The notes: generated by a model not told the origin, from the letters alone. Numbered from the stretch's first letter, positions 50,158 to 59,696 are shown. The stretch: DNA of 64,000 nucleotides from DUPU01 sp050952465 (GCA_050952465.1 JBMNKZ010000002.1:1-64000), one strand, 5' to 3'. Translations and numbers: made by a program.

Positions 50158-52050
50158 ATGAAATGGTTTTATAATTTGAAAATAACTACCAAACTTGTAA
50201 TGGGCTTTATGATAGTAGCTCTTATTGCGGGTGCGGTAGGCGGTGTGGGAATATTATCTATAAGAGATATGAATAAGGCAAATACTCTACTTTACGAGGA
50301 AAATACCCTAGGAATTGAATATATGGGGAATGCATCTTATCAATATCAAGGAATGCGGGTGAATATTCTAAAAACCATGTCGGAGATCACTAAGTCAAAA
50401 TATATTGACGAATTAAACACCCAGATGTCCAATGTGGATAGTTATCTCAAGAAATATGAAGACGGGATCATTTCTGAAGAGGATAGGGCACTTTTTGATC
50501 AAATGGAACCACTTTGGAACAGCTATAAATCCCTAGCGCAAGATGCCATCAATTTAGTCCAAGCAGGCAAAATGGAAGAAGCCCATACATTTATTTATGG
50601 AGAAGTAGCCAATACAGGTGCTGCTCTACAAAAGACCTTTGATAAAATGATGGCATATAATTCTGCTGCAGCTAAAGCACGTTCAGATAAAAATATAGAA
50701 AAAACCAATAGAGACACTTTAATTATGACCATTGTTATTATTTGCGGAGTGATTATAGCCATTATCCTGGGATTATTTATCGCTTGGAGCATCAGCAAAC
50801 CAATTAGAAAACTAGTTGAAGCTGCTGATAAACTTGCCCTGGGGGATGTTAATGTAAATGTACAAGCCACCTCGAAAGACGAGGTCGGTATCCTGATGAA
50901 CTCATTTGGTAAAATGATTGAGAACATCCGAGCCCAAGCCTTAGTTGCCGAAAGCTTAGCGGCAGGTGACCTAACGGTTCAAGTGAAAGTTCAATCAGAA
51001 AATGACCTTCTGGGTAAAAAATTTGCCGAAATTGTAGATAAGAATAATGTGATGCTTCATAACATTGTTTCTGCCGCTGAGCAAGTAGCCTTAGGAGCGA
51101 AACAGATTTCTGACTCCAGTATCGTCCTTTCCCAAGGAGCTACAGAGCAGGCAAGCTCCATTGAAGAATTAACAGCCTCTGTGGAAGAGATTTCCGCCCA
51201 AACCCAAAAAAATGCGGAAAACGCTAATGAGGCACGAAATCTGACCCAAGAAATGAAAGACGATGCAGATCAAGGCCATCATCAAATGAATGAAATGCTC
51301 AAAGCCATGGAGGAAATAAATATTTCTTCCGAGAATATCTCCAGTATTATTAAGGTAATTGATGAAATTGCCTTTCAGACAAATATCCTGGCCTTAAACG
51401 CAGCAATCGAAGCAGCTCGGGCCGGCCAGCACGGGAGGGGGTTCGCCGTGGTCGCGGAAGAAGTGAGGAACCTGGCGGCACGTTCTGCTAATGCTGCAAA
51501 GGAAACTACAAAGCTGATTGAGGGATCCATTAAAAAGGCGGCAGGCGGCATGAAACTGGCCAAAGAAACCGCTCTCGCTCTTAATAAAATTGTAGAGGAT
51601 GTAACTAAGACAGCTAATCTGGTCAATGACATCGCCATTGCCTCCGGTGAACAAGCGACAGGGATTAATCAGATTAATCAAGGATTGATGCTAGTTTCCC
51701 AGGTTGTCCAGACCAATTCAGCTACCGCGGAGGAAGGTGCCGCTGCCAGCGAGGAACTTACTTCCCAGGCAGAACTTCTTAAGCAACAGGTAGGAAATTT
51801 CAAACTAAAAGAGGTCGTAAATCTTGCCCATCAAGAATTTGATGAACTTAGCCCCGAAGTTCAAAAATTACTTGATGACCTCTCAGAAAAGAAAATAATA
51901 AAAGAAAAGGAAAACAAAGAGGCTCCGGAAGTGGAAGCTTTCGAAGAGAAAACTACGGAAGAAGAATTCCTCGAAGAAAAAACTCTCGAAGAGGCAGCAC
52001 CAACTAAGGAGCAAATCGCTCTTAGCGATCAGGAATTTGGTAAGTACTAA
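50158..52050 (+). CDS. Methyl-accepting chemotaxis protein (4HB sensor, membrane-bound)
   Basis: Transmembrane chemoreceptor of 630 residues: TM1 (about 13-33), four-helix-bundle periplasmic-type sensor (about 35-185), TM2 (about 188-211), two HAMP-like segments (about 212-310), and the signalling hairpin with the conserved tip DEIAFQTNILALNAAIEAAR (about 400-420). A Glu-rich flexible tail of about 70 residues ends in DQEFGKY, the layout of a tether for CheR/CheB. First gene of mcp-cheA-cheW-cheR-cheB, behind a sigma-D-type promoter. Confidence 0.94.
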   Translation: MKWFYNLKITTKLVMGFMIVALIAGAVGGVGILSIRDMNKANTLLYEENTLGIEYMGNASYQYQGMRVNILKTMSEITKSKYIDELNTQMSNVDSYLKKYEDGIISEEDRALFDQMEPLWNSYKSLAQDAINLVQAGKMEEAHTFIYGEVANTGAALQKTFDKMMAYNSAAAKARSDKNIEKTNRDTLIMTIVIICGVIIAIILGLFIAWSISKPIRKLVEAADKLALGDVNVNVQATSKDEVGILMNSFGKMIENIRAQALVAESLAAGDLTVQVKVQSENDLLGKKFAEIVDKNNVMLHNIVSAAEQVALGAKQISDSSIVLSQGATEQASSIEELTASVEEISAQTQKNAENANEARNLTQEMKDDADQGHHQMNEMLKAMEEINISSENISSIIKVIDEIAFQTNILALNAAIEAARAGQHGRGFAVVAEEVRNLAARSANAAKETTKLIEGSIKKAAGGMKLAKETALALNKIVEDVTKTANLVNDIAIASGEQATGINQINQGLMLVSQVVQTNSATAEEGAAASEELTSQAELLKQQVGNFKLKEVVNLAHQEFDELSPEVQKLLDDLSEKKIIKEKENKEAPEVEAFEEKTTEEEFLEEKTLEEAAPTKEQIALSDQEFGKY

Positions 52051-52084
52051 TAAAATAACAATGAGAGAGACCTTCCGATTAACC

Positions 52085-52111
52085 TTTAGAAAAACAAAAA
52101 TATATCGATAA
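52085..52111 (+). promoter_or_regulatory. Sigma-D-type promoter candidate of cheA
   Basis: TTTA (52085-52088), 15-nt spacer, ATCGATAA (52104-52111). Same TTTAGAAA start and spacing as the mcp promoter, but a weaker -10. Confidence 0.5.
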
Positions 52112-52204
52112 GTATTATAGTAGAGACTATTTAATCGCGCTGGGAAATCTTTACGGCCAGGGGCTTTTTAAAAACTCTATGATACATATAAAGGGGGCGA
52201 TCTA

Positions 52205-54181
52205 TTGTCGGTACAGTCTAATATGGAACCAATGTTAGAATTGTTTTGTTTTGAAACATCACAATACTTAGGACAACTGGAACAGTCAATAATAGACGGA
52301 GAAAAACTAAATTGTTTTTCTGAGGGGATTATCAACGAAGTATTTCGCATTATGCATAACATTAAAAGTTCCTCTGCCATGATGAATTTTACCAATATTT
52401 CCTCCCTAGCTCATAATATGGAGGATCTGTTCTTTTTTCTCCGAGAAGAAAAACCTCAAGATATAAACTACTCTATTTTGTCAGATCTGTTATTAGACGG
52501 TGTGGATTTTATCAAGGTTGAATTGGAGAAAATTAAAAACGGTGATGAAGCTGATGGGGATAGTACTAGTTTAATTGCATCTATTAAGGATTTTCTTGCC
52601 GTACTAAAACCGGCCGGCACTTCCATCAATAATGTTAGAGTCGTTGTTTATTTTGAGGAAGGTTGTGAAATGGAAAATGTTAGGGCCTTCAGTATCGTAC
52701 ATCGACTTCAAGATATTGCCCAGGAAATCCATTACCTTCCTGAAGATATTATGGAAAATGATCTAAGTGCACAAGTAATCAAAGACCAAGGTTTTATCAT
52801 CAAATTAAAAACAAATCAGACTTTAGAAGAAATCCAGGAAATTATTTCTAATACAGCCTTTGTCAGAGATTTGGAAGTAGCATTACTTGAAAACAATGAT
52901 GAAATAAACCATAACCCAATACCTCTTAAAAAAGCCGACAATATGATCATAAACAACCCGCAAAAAGAAGGACATGTAGAAGATAAAAAGCCGGTAGAAA
53001 GAAATGCTGTAGGCACCCACCAACAAATGATCAGCGTTAACGTAAAAAAGTTGGACATACTAATGGATTTGGTTGGTGAGATGGTAATCGCTGAGGCGAT
53101 GGTTTCCCAAAATCCCGATTTAAAAGATTTAGAGTTAAATAATTTCAAAAAAGCTTCTCAGCAATTACGAAAAATAATTAATGAAGTACAGGATATAGTA
53201 ATGTCCATTAGGATGGTGCCTTTAACTGTTACCTTTCAGAAAATGAATCGCATCGTACGTGATATGTCCAAAAAACTTAATAAAGAGGTGGTTTTGGAGA
53301 TTTTTGGGGAAGAAACAGAGGTTGATAAAAACATTATTGAAAGAATCACCGACCCCTTAATGCACCTAATCAGAAATGCCATTGACCATGGATTGGAAAG
53401 TAGCGAAGAAAGAAAAGAAAAAGGCAAAACAGAACCGGCCAAAGTAATAATTGAAGCTAGAAATGCGGGAAGTGATGTTCTGATCTCCGTTACAGATAAC
53501 GGAAAAGGATTAGATAAAGAGCAGATTCTTAGACGAGCAAAGGAAAACGGGCTTTTACGCAAACCGGAAAAGGAAATGACGGACAGGGAAATTTTTAACC
53601 TTATCTTTTTGCCGGGTTTCTCAACCAAAGAAAATGCTACTGAGTTTTCCGGCCGTGGTGTGGGGATGGATGTGGTCACTAAAAATATTGAAACCATTGG
53701 CGGTTCGGTTTTGATTGACAGCCTTCCCAATGAGGGAACCACCATTACTCTGAAAATTCCTCTCACACTGGCAATAATTTCCGGCATGAATATCCGGGTG
53801 GGCAAATCCTGTTATACCATTCCCATTACCAGCATCAAAGAGTGTTTTCGACCAAAGGAAAATGAGGTATTCACAGATCCTGAAGGCAATGAAATGATCA
53901 TGGTTAGAGGGAAGTGCCTTTCCATTGTCCGGCTGTATGAAATATTTAAAATTCAGACCGATATTACCGACCTTTCCAAGGGCATTTTGATTATCATCGA
54001 AAATGAAGACAAAGCAATTTGTCTTTTTGCTGATGAACTTCTAGGAGAACAGCAGGTAGTGGTGAAAGCACTTCCTACTTATATCAAGAAAATAAGAAAG
54101 TTAGCTGGATGTGCCCTTCTTGGTGACGGTAGCATTAGTTTAATCCTTGATATCGCTGGTTTTTTTGAGACCCAATCTTAG
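52205..54181 (+). CDS. cheA: Chemotaxis histidine kinase CheA
   Basis: Central kinase of the chemotaxis array. 658 residues in the order P1 (Hpt, phospho-His51 in IMHNIKSSSAMM), P2 (about 135-235, CheY/CheB docking), P3 dimerisation (about 272-340), P4 ATPase (LIRNAIDHGLES, DNGKGLD, FSGRGVGMDVV) and P5 CheW-like regulatory domain (to 658). TTG start at 52205 with AAAGGGGG upstream. All catalytic motifs are intact. Confidence 0.96.
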   Translation: MSVQSNMEPMLELFCFETSQYLGQLEQSIIDGEKLNCFSEGIINEVFRIMHNIKSSSAMMNFTNISSLAHNMEDLFFFLREEKPQDINYSILSDLLLDGVDFIKVELEKIKNGDEADGDSTSLIASIKDFLAVLKPAGTSINNVRVVVYFEEGCEMENVRAFSIVHRLQDIAQEIHYLPEDIMENDLSAQVIKDQGFIIKLKTNQTLEEIQEIISNTAFVRDLEVALLENNDEINHNPIPLKKADNMIINNPQKEGHVEDKKPVERNAVGTHQQMISVNVKKLDILMDLVGEMVIAEAMVSQNPDLKDLELNNFKKASQQLRKIINEVQDIVMSIRMVPLTVTFQKMNRIVRDMSKKLNKEVVLEIFGEETEVDKNIIERITDPLMHLIRNAIDHGLESSEERKEKGKTEPAKVIIEARNAGSDVLISVTDNGKGLDKEQILRRAKENGLLRKPEKEMTDREIFNLIFLPGFSTKENATEFSGRGVGMDVVTKNIETIGGSVLIDSLPNEGTTITLKIPLTLAIISGMNIRVGKSCYTIPITSIKECFRPKENEVFTDPEGNEMIMVRGKCLSIVRLYEIFKIQTDITDLSKGILIIIENEDKAICLFADELLGEQQVVVKALPTYIKKIRKLAGCALLGDGSISLILDIAGFFETQS

Positions 54182-54218
54182 AATGATGATAATTTTAGAG
54201 TGAAAGGAGTCTGAAAAT

Positions 54219-54713
54219 ATGGCACAAACACAAATGAAAGAATTATGGGACCTGGAGGAAGATACACAGAAAGGCAAATTCCTCACCTTCTCCTTAGACA
54301 ATGAATGTTTTGGCATTGAAATCAAACATGTTACAGAAATTATCGGAATTCAACCCATTACCGAAGTTCCGGAACTTCCTGACTATATCAAAGGAATTAT
54401 CAATGTAAGAGGTAAAATCATTCCTGTAATGGATGTAAGAATTAGATTTAAAAAACAGCCCAAGGAATACAATGAGCGCACCTGCATCATTGTCATTGAC
54501 ATCAAAGGTGTTGCCGTGGGTCTGATTGTAGACAAAGTTTCTGAAGTATTATCCATACCTGATCAGGATATTGCTGCTCCTCCGGAATTAGCTAAAAAAG
54601 GAAACAGGTACATTATGGCCATTGGGAAAGTAGGAAATGAGATTAAACTTCTCCTGGACTGCAATAAACTTCTAAATGATGAAGAAACCGAGATGTTAAA
54701 TGAAATTCAATAA
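54219..54713 (+). CDS. cheW: Chemotaxis coupling protein CheW
   Basis: Adaptor linking chemoreceptors and CheA. 164 residues, a single CheW domain: KFLTFSLDNECFGIEIKHVTEI, PDYIKGIINVRGKIIPVMD, VGLIVDKVSEV, LLDCNKLL. GAAAGGAG precedes the ATG. Directly after its stop, in the -1 frame, lies a remnant of the mcp C-terminal tail (54713-54757). Confidence 0.96.
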   Translation: MAQTQMKELWDLEEDTQKGKFLTFSLDNECFGIEIKHVTEIIGIQPITEVPELPDYIKGIINVRGKIIPVMDVRIRFKKQPKEYNERTCIIVIDIKGVAVGLIVDKVSEVLSIPDQDIAAPPELAKKGNRYIMAIGKVGNEIKLLLDCNKLLNDEETEMLNEIQ

Positions 54714-54757
54714 AGGAAAAAATCGTTCTTGGCGATCAGGAATTTGGCAAATACTAA
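54713..54757 (+). pseudogene. Remnant of the chemoreceptor C-terminal tail behind cheW
   Basis: Forty-five bases that translate as KEKIVLGDQEFGKY-stop, against KEQIALSDQEFGKY-stop at the 3' end of mcp (52006-52050): 11 of 14 residues match, including the stop codon. No start or upstream part of an mcp gene remains. It begins within the cheW stop codon, in the -1 frame relative to cheW. Confidence 0.8.
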
Positions 54758-54775
54758 CCACCATGTTAAGGAATT

Positions 54776-54799
54776 AGGGGCTGTTGCAAAACAGTCCCT
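54776..54799 (+). repeat. Hairpin with MITE-end sequence before cheR
   Basis: AGGGGCTGTT-GCAA-AACAGTCCCT hairpin. It contains GGCTGTTGCAAAACAG, the same 16 bases as the left end of the element at 60907. Confidence 0.65.
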
Positions 54800-54817
54800 T
54801 TAAGGCAGGTGAGAACG

Positions 54818-55636
54818 TTGATCGCTATTACAGATCAAGAGTTTCGTCAATTAGCGAATTATATTAAAGAACAATATGGCATCCATCTGAAAGAAGAAAA
54901 AACAGCCCTGGTTATCGGCAGGCTGCACCAGGTGCTGCTGCAGAAGAAATTTAACAACTTCTCCGATTACTTTTCCTATATTGTGTCGGATCGGACGGGG
55001 GAAGCCGTGCGCACCTTGGTGGATAAGATTACCACCAATCATACCTTTTTTATGCGGGAAGCGGAACACTTTGAGTTTTTTAAAAGTCATGTCCTCCCCT
55101 ATCTAATCAATACGGTGAAGGATCGTGATCTAAGAATTTGGAGCGCAGGATGTTCAACGGGAGAAGAACCAAGCACATTAGCCATGATTATCGATGAGAG
55201 CCTGGGGTTAGATAAAAGGTTATGGGATACAAAAATTTTGGCCACTGACATCTCCCATAAGGTGCTGGATATTGCAGCAAAAGGAATCTATCGGACGGAA
55301 AGCATTGCAAATTTGCCCTCTCACTGGAAACTAAATTACTTTGAAAGAATTGATGAGGAAAAATCAATTCTGGTCAATAAAATAAGGGATGAAATTATCT
55401 ACCGAAAATTTAATCTCATGGATAAAGTGTTCCCTTTTAAGAAAAAGTTTCATGTCATCTTCTGCCGAAACGTAATGATTTACTTTGACCAAAAAACAAA
55501 GACAGAATTGGTCAAGAAATTCTATGATTGGACGGAACCGGGAGGATACCTATTTATCGGCCATGCAGAGTCGTTAAACCGGGAAGAAACAGAATATCAA
55601 TATGTTTTACCAGCTGTATATAGGAAAGGTAAATGA
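54818..55636 (+). CDS. cheR: Chemotaxis protein methyltransferase CheR
   Basis: SAM-dependent methylation of receptor glutamates. About 272 residues: N-terminal helical domain (ITDQEFRQLANYIKEQYGIHL) and Rossmann methyltransferase domain with the SAM motif WSAGCSTGEEPSTLA (about 110-125) and FCRNVMIYF. Two starts are possible: GTG 54809 and TTG 54818. The latter has AGGTGAG upstream. Stop lies 1 base before the cheB ATG. Confidence 0.94.
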   Translation: MIAITDQEFRQLANYIKEQYGIHLKEEKTALVIGRLHQVLLQKKFNNFSDYFSYIVSDRTGEAVRTLVDKITTNHTFFMREAEHFEFFKSHVLPYLINTVKDRDLRIWSAGCSTGEEPSTLAMIIDESLGLDKRLWDTKILATDISHKVLDIAAKGIYRTESIANLPSHWKLNYFERIDEEKSILVNKIRDEIIYRKFNLMDKVFPFKKKFHVIFCRNVMIYFDQKTKTELVKKFYDWTEPGGYLFIGHAESLNREETEYQYVLPAVYRKGK

Positions 55637-55637
55637 A

Positions 55638-56654
55638 ATGGCTGCTCAAAGAATAAAAGTTCTAGTTGTAGATGATTCCCTTGTCTTTAGAGAAGTTCTT
55701 TCCAGAGGAATTTCCTCAGATCCGGATATTGATGTGGTGGCAACGGCAGTTGATCCTTTTGATGCCCGGAACAAGATCATAAAATACCGGCCGGATATCA
55801 TGACCTGCGATATTCAGATGCCCAAGATGAACGGCATTGAATTTATTAAAAGACTTTTACCACAGTACCCCCTTCCCGTAATAGTGGTAAGTACTGTTAG
55901 TAACGCCGTGTTTGAAGCAATGCATGCCGGAGCGGTGGATTTTGTTACAAAGCCTAATGTCCAATCAGTAACAAGCATGGAAAACTTTATTAATGAAATG
56001 ATTAATAAAATTAAAATTGCAGCTAAGGCCAAAATTATCCCAAACACTCAAAGTACTGCAGAAATTGTTGAAAGCAGCAGCAATTGTGCCGGTAAAATCA
56101 TCGCCATGGGAGCATCTACCGGTGGAACCGAAGCCATTTTCCAAGTATTAAAAACTCTACCAGCTGCTACCCCAGGGATCGTAATTGTGCAGCATATCCC
56201 TCCGGTCTTTTCCAAAATGTTTGCCGACAGGCTTGACAGCTCTACTATTCTCAAGGTGAAAGAAGCTGTTACAGGAGACTGGGTTGAGCCGGGCAAGGTC
56301 TTAATTGCACCAGGAGATCAGCATATGAAAATTGTGAGGGTAGGTGCTAAATATAAGGTAAGATGTTTTCAAGGGGATAAAGTGAACGGACATTGTCCTT
56401 CGGTGGATGTACTTTTTGAGTCGGTGGCAAAAGAAGCAGGAAATAATGCTATAGGCATTATTCTAACAGGAATGGGATATGACGGAGCAAGAGGACTACT
56501 GGCTATGAAAAGAAAAGGAGCATTTACTATCGGTCAGGACGAGAAATCATCTGTTGTTTATGGTATGCCAAAAGTTGCTTTTGAAATAGGTGCTTTGGCC
56601 AAACAAGCATCATTGGATAATATCCCCAAACTGATTTTTTCTCATAACTGGTGA
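55638..56654 (+). CDS. cheB: Chemotaxis response regulator protein-glutamate methylesterase CheB
   Basis: Demethylates/deamidates chemoreceptors. 338 residues: receiver domain (D12, D13, phospho-acceptor D58 in MTCDIQMPKM, Lys in VTKP) and methylesterase domain with the Ser of GASTGGTEAI, His of QHIPP and Asp of GMGYDGARG. The ATG at 55638 has AGGAAAGG 8 nt upstream. Ends the plus-strand che operon. Confidence 0.96.
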   Translation: MAAQRIKVLVVDDSLVFREVLSRGISSDPDIDVVATAVDPFDARNKIIKYRPDIMTCDIQMPKMNGIEFIKRLLPQYPLPVIVVSTVSNAVFEAMHAGAVDFVTKPNVQSVTSMENFINEMINKIKIAAKAKIIPNTQSTAEIVESSSNCAGKIIAMGASTGGTEAIFQVLKTLPAATPGIVIVQHIPPVFSKMFADRLDSSTILKVKEAVTGDWVEPGKVLIAPGDQHMKIVRVGAKYKVRCFQGDKVNGHCPSVDVLFESVAKEAGNNAIGIILTGMGYDGARGLLAMKRKGAFTIGQDEKSSVVYGMPKVAFEIGALAKQASLDNIPKLIFSHNW

Positions 56655-56690
56655 TTTGTGCCATTTCCTTAGTGAATATAATATTAATAT

Positions 56691-56716
56691 AAAATAGCGG
56701 CTGAGCCGCTATTTTT
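56691..56716. terminator. Bidirectional terminator between cheB and the SLH gene
   Basis: AAAATAGCGGC-TGA-GCCGCTATTTTTGT between convergent genes. Confidence 0.88.
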
Positions 56717-56730
56717 GTATTTCTCTTTTA

Positions 56731-58149
56731 CTATATCCGTTTTTTCTCCTTCATTACTAAATAAATTAGTTTCGCTGCCTCGCCTCTTTTTAAGCGATCT
56801 TTAGCATTAAAAACAACTCCCGAATCTCCATCAGGGATACCGTTAATATATCCTTCTTCAACACAGGCCAAAACGTATGGTTTAGCCCATTCAGAGATAT
56901 CTTTAAAATCATCCTCATCCATAAAAATCTGGCTTAATTCACTGTTTACTTTGGCCTCATCGGTTTTAAGAGATAGATTCATTGCTCTTGCTATTATCGT
57001 TGCTGCTTGTTCTCTGTTTAAAAATCCGTAGGGATCAAATTTATCTACTTTAACCCCTTCGACAATACCATAGGCAGCTGCAGTTTCAATATCTTCTTTA
57101 TCTTCTTTGTCAAGTCCGCCTAAATCATCAAACCTGCTATAACTAGCAGTTGGTCTTTCCACAGGGGTATAGCCAAAGGCGCGCACTATCATACTGGCAA
57201 AGTCAACCCGCCTACATTCATTTTTTAACCCTAAATTGCTCCTATCTTCACTCATCCTTTCTTCCACAATGTCTCCACTATTATCCCTAATTTGCATAAT
57301 CCCCTTTGACCATAAGGGTTCAGCATATATCTTTGCCCAGTTATAGTCTTCAAAAAATCGTGAAGCATTAAAAACTCCGTATCTGCCGAAGCCCTGGAAA
57401 GCAGCGGTAGCGGTTTTATTCTTCCCATTTACTACAGCCCCGATATTTTTCCAATTAGATCCATTCTTATACATGATCGTTATTGTCCCGGTGGAAAAAT
57501 CCGGTACATGATCTCCAAATTTAATTTCAATATTTCCCGCTTTACTAAAATATTCTGCATCAGAGCCATCTGCTTCTATTTCAATAATATTGCTCACAGG
57601 TGTACGAAACTTACTGGGATATTCATTCGGTTTTAAGCTATCAACGGTAAATATAATTTTTTGGTTATTAATAATGTTGTCATCCTCGTCAACGATAAAT
57701 GTGCTTTTGGGAAAAGTGAGGTTAATCTCTTTGTCAAAAACGCTAATCTTTCCACTTGCAGGTATCTCTGTTACATATCGTGTTCCCGGAACAAAAGTTG
57801 AGACATAATTTATGTTAAAAGCCATTTTTTTAGTTTTACCATCCGAACTTTTTGCCTGAACTGTTAGTTTGTTCACGCCTGTCTTCAAAGAATAATTATT
57901 GAAGGAAATAAAATTATTATATACCGACTCAGTTACTGATTTTTCAATAGAACCTAACTTGACAGTAACAGCATTATTATATTCAATATCTATGTCAACC
58001 AAGCTTTGGTTAGTGATGTATGTTTCATTCTCTTTAACCGTAACATTATCCACCTGAATTTCCAGAATCCCAGGTTCGGCAGCCCAAGCAATCTGAGCCG
58101 TAAAAACAAATATCCCCCAGAAAAGCACCAAAAAAAGCCGTCTTTTCAT
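56731..58149 (-). CDS. Secreted SLH-domain protein
   Basis: 472 residues with a signal peptide (KRRLFLVLFWGIFVF...AWA, cleavage near residue 25), a beta-rich middle part (about 30-275; Ig-like repeats of unknown role) and C-terminal S-layer-homology repeats (about 285-470; RVDFASMIVRAFGY, LNREQAATIIARAMNL, LKRGEAAKLIYLVM), which bind pyruvylated cell-wall polymers. The ATG at 58149 with GGGGAGAGG is preferred to an in-frame start at 58227. It is the last gene of the minus-strand flagellar block. Confidence 0.9.
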   Translation of the reverse strand: MKRRLFLVLFWGIFVFTAQIAWAAEPGILEIQVDNVTVKENETYITNQSLVDIDIEYNNAVTVKLGSIEKSVTESVYNNFISFNNYSLKTGVNKLTVQAKSSDGKTKKMAFNINYVSTFVPGTRYVTEIPASGKISVFDKEINLTFPKSTFIVDEDDNIINNQKIIFTVDSLKPNEYPSKFRTPVSNIIEIEADGSDAEYFSKAGNIEIKFGDHVPDFSTGTITIMYKNGSNWKNIGAVVNGKNKTATAAFQGFGRYGVFNASRFFEDYNWAKIYAEPLWSKGIMQIRDNSGDIVEERMSEDRSNLGLKNECRRVDFASMIVRAFGYTPVERPTASYSRFDDLGGLDKEDKEDIETAAAYGIVEGVKVDKFDPYGFLNREQAATIIARAMNLSLKTDEAKVNSELSQIFMDEDDFKDISEWAKPYVLACVEEGYINGIPDGDSGVVFNAKDRLKRGEAAKLIYLVMKEKKRI

Positions 58150-58214
58150 TTTATCCTCTCCCCAATTGTTCTCAATTATCGTTAGATATGACATCCTTAA
58201 ATTAATGCCTAATA

Positions 58215-58874
58215 CTAGATGCTCCACTCAAAAAAATTATTTTTCTTTCCTTCTGTATTAAGAACAGTTTTTATTAAATATAATTCTATCAAATATCTGA
58301 GATACTCCCGAGAATTATCTTCCTCCAATATAGCGTCCCTTTGAGAAAAAACCTCCGGAAAGGTTTTATCCTTTATAACCTGTTCCCCGCCTTTATTTTC
58401 AGTGCCTAATACTTTTTCTAAATACCTTTCAGTTTCCTTAAAAGGGGGAATGCCTTGATATTTTTTAACATTCCCCGGCCCTGCATTATAGGCAGCTAAA
58501 GCAAGTCTTACATCTCCCTCATATCTATCAAGGAGGGATCGCAAATACTTGGCGGCACCATTTATATTTTCTTCAGGATCAAAGGGATTAGTGACACCTA
58601 ATGACCGGCCTGTTTCCGGCATTAGTTGCATGATACCCTGTGCTCCCGCCGAAGAAACTGCATTAGGGTCAAAATTAGACTCCGCTTTTGCTACAGCCTT
58701 TAATAGTCCGGCCGGAATATTCCACTCTTTCTCCGCTTTATGAAAAAGAGGATCAAATTGAGATTTAGTGGTAGCCGTTTTTAAAATCCGACTAAATTCG
58801 CCCTTTTCCACTGTTTTATGAACAGAGAAATCGAAACTTTCTGCTATTGTATTATTTATTTTTCCAACAAACAT
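58215..58874 (-). CDS. Lytic transglycosylase (SLT domain), flagellum-associated
   Basis: Cleaves the MurNAc-GlcNAc bond of peptidoglycan. 219 residues; the SLT domain (about 47-150) has the catalytic Glu in AVAKAESNFDP, then SSAGAQGIMQLMPETGR and LALAAYNAGPGNV. There is no signal peptide, so export through the flagellar apparatus or leakage-type targeting is implied. Directly downstream of a flgG-like rod gene (29 bp), the expected place for an enzyme that opens the wall for the rod. Confidence 0.9.
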   Translation of the reverse strand: MFVGKINNTIAESFDFSVHKTVEKGEFSRILKTATTKSQFDPLFHKAEKEWNIPAGLLKAVAKAESNFDPNAVSSAGAQGIMQLMPETGRSLGVTNPFDPEENINGAAKYLRSLLDRYEGDVRLALAAYNAGPGNVKKYQGIPPFKETERYLEKVLGTENKGGEQVIKDKTFPEVFSQRDAILEEDNSREYLRYLIELYLIKTVLNTEGKKNNFFEWSI

Positions 58875-58903
58875 GATTATACTCCTTATTCAAGGTACTG
58901 TTC

Positions 58904-59674
58904 TTAAACTCGTCCAATTTCGTTTACTGTTTTTTGTAATAAAGTATCAATTATTTGAATTACTTTTTGATTGGATTGATAAGAACGGGCAGCTTCAATC
59001 ATTTTTACCATCTGGCCAGCAAGGCTGACATTAGATTCTTCTACATAGCCCTGGGATATCCTGATATTTTCCCTATCTAGTAGGACAGGTTCTGCCAATG
59101 CCTGATAAAGAGTGGTCTCCCCTTCTTTTAGAATTTGATCATTTGGAATATCTACAATTCTTAATCTATCTAAAAAGTTTTTTGTATCCCGATTCAGGAT
59201 TGCTCCGTCTTGGTTAACTATAAAATTCTCAGGCAATGGACCAATTGGCCCGTTTTCCCCCATCACCAAATTGCCACCAGCAGTTTGCAGCCGACGGGAA
59301 GGATCTAATACAAAATGACCATTCCTGGTGTAACGCTCTCCATCTAAAGTTTGAATCACAAAATATCCTTCCCCGTTTAAAGCCAGGTCGGTGGGATTCC
59401 CAGTTTGGCGGATCATGCCCGGGGCGTTACTATAATACACTTGATCTACCCGCACCCCGGTTCCTAAGGTACCGATATTTACTGCTCCCGATTGGGCAAA
59501 ATTAGTTCGGGATGATTCAACCCTACTGGCAAGAACTCTGGGAAATGAGGTTAATGTTTCTGTAATCTCACGGTAGCCAGGATTTTGCATGTTTTCAATA
59601 TTTTGATCAATGCTATGACTCTGCCTTTGGTTAACTAACATACCTGAGGCTGCACTGTATAAACCACGAATCAC
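58904..59674 (-). CDS. Flagellar basal-body rod protein, FlgF/FlgG family (FlhO/FlhP-like)
   Basis: 256 residues with the N-terminal rod motif (YSAASGMLVNQRQSHSIDQNIEN), the central NGEGYFVIQT...YTRNGHF segment and the C-terminal SNVSLAGQMVKMIEAARSYQSNQK coil that polymerises the rod. It has its own sigma-D-type promoter. Sequence does not separate FlgF from FlgG decisively; it is the second such gene in the window and resembles the flhO/flhP pair of Bacillus. Confidence 0.9.
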   Translation of the reverse strand: MIRGLYSAASGMLVNQRQSHSIDQNIENMQNPGYREITETLTSFPRVLASRVESSRTNFAQSGAVNIGTLGTGVRVDQVYYSNAPGMIRQTGNPTDLALNGEGYFVIQTLDGERYTRNGHFVLDPSRRLQTAGGNLVMGENGPIGPLPENFIVNQDGAILNRDTKNFLDRLRIVDIPNDQILKEGETTLYQALAEPVLLDRENIRISQGYVEESNVSLAGQMVKMIEAARSYQSNQKVIQIIDTLLQKTVNEIGRV

Positions 59675-59696
59675 ATTATTTCACCACCTATTTTAT

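Noticed and set aside
53236..53805. 189-codon open frame on the minus strand
   Set aside because: Antisense to the cheA kinase domain, without ribosome site or recognisable motif.
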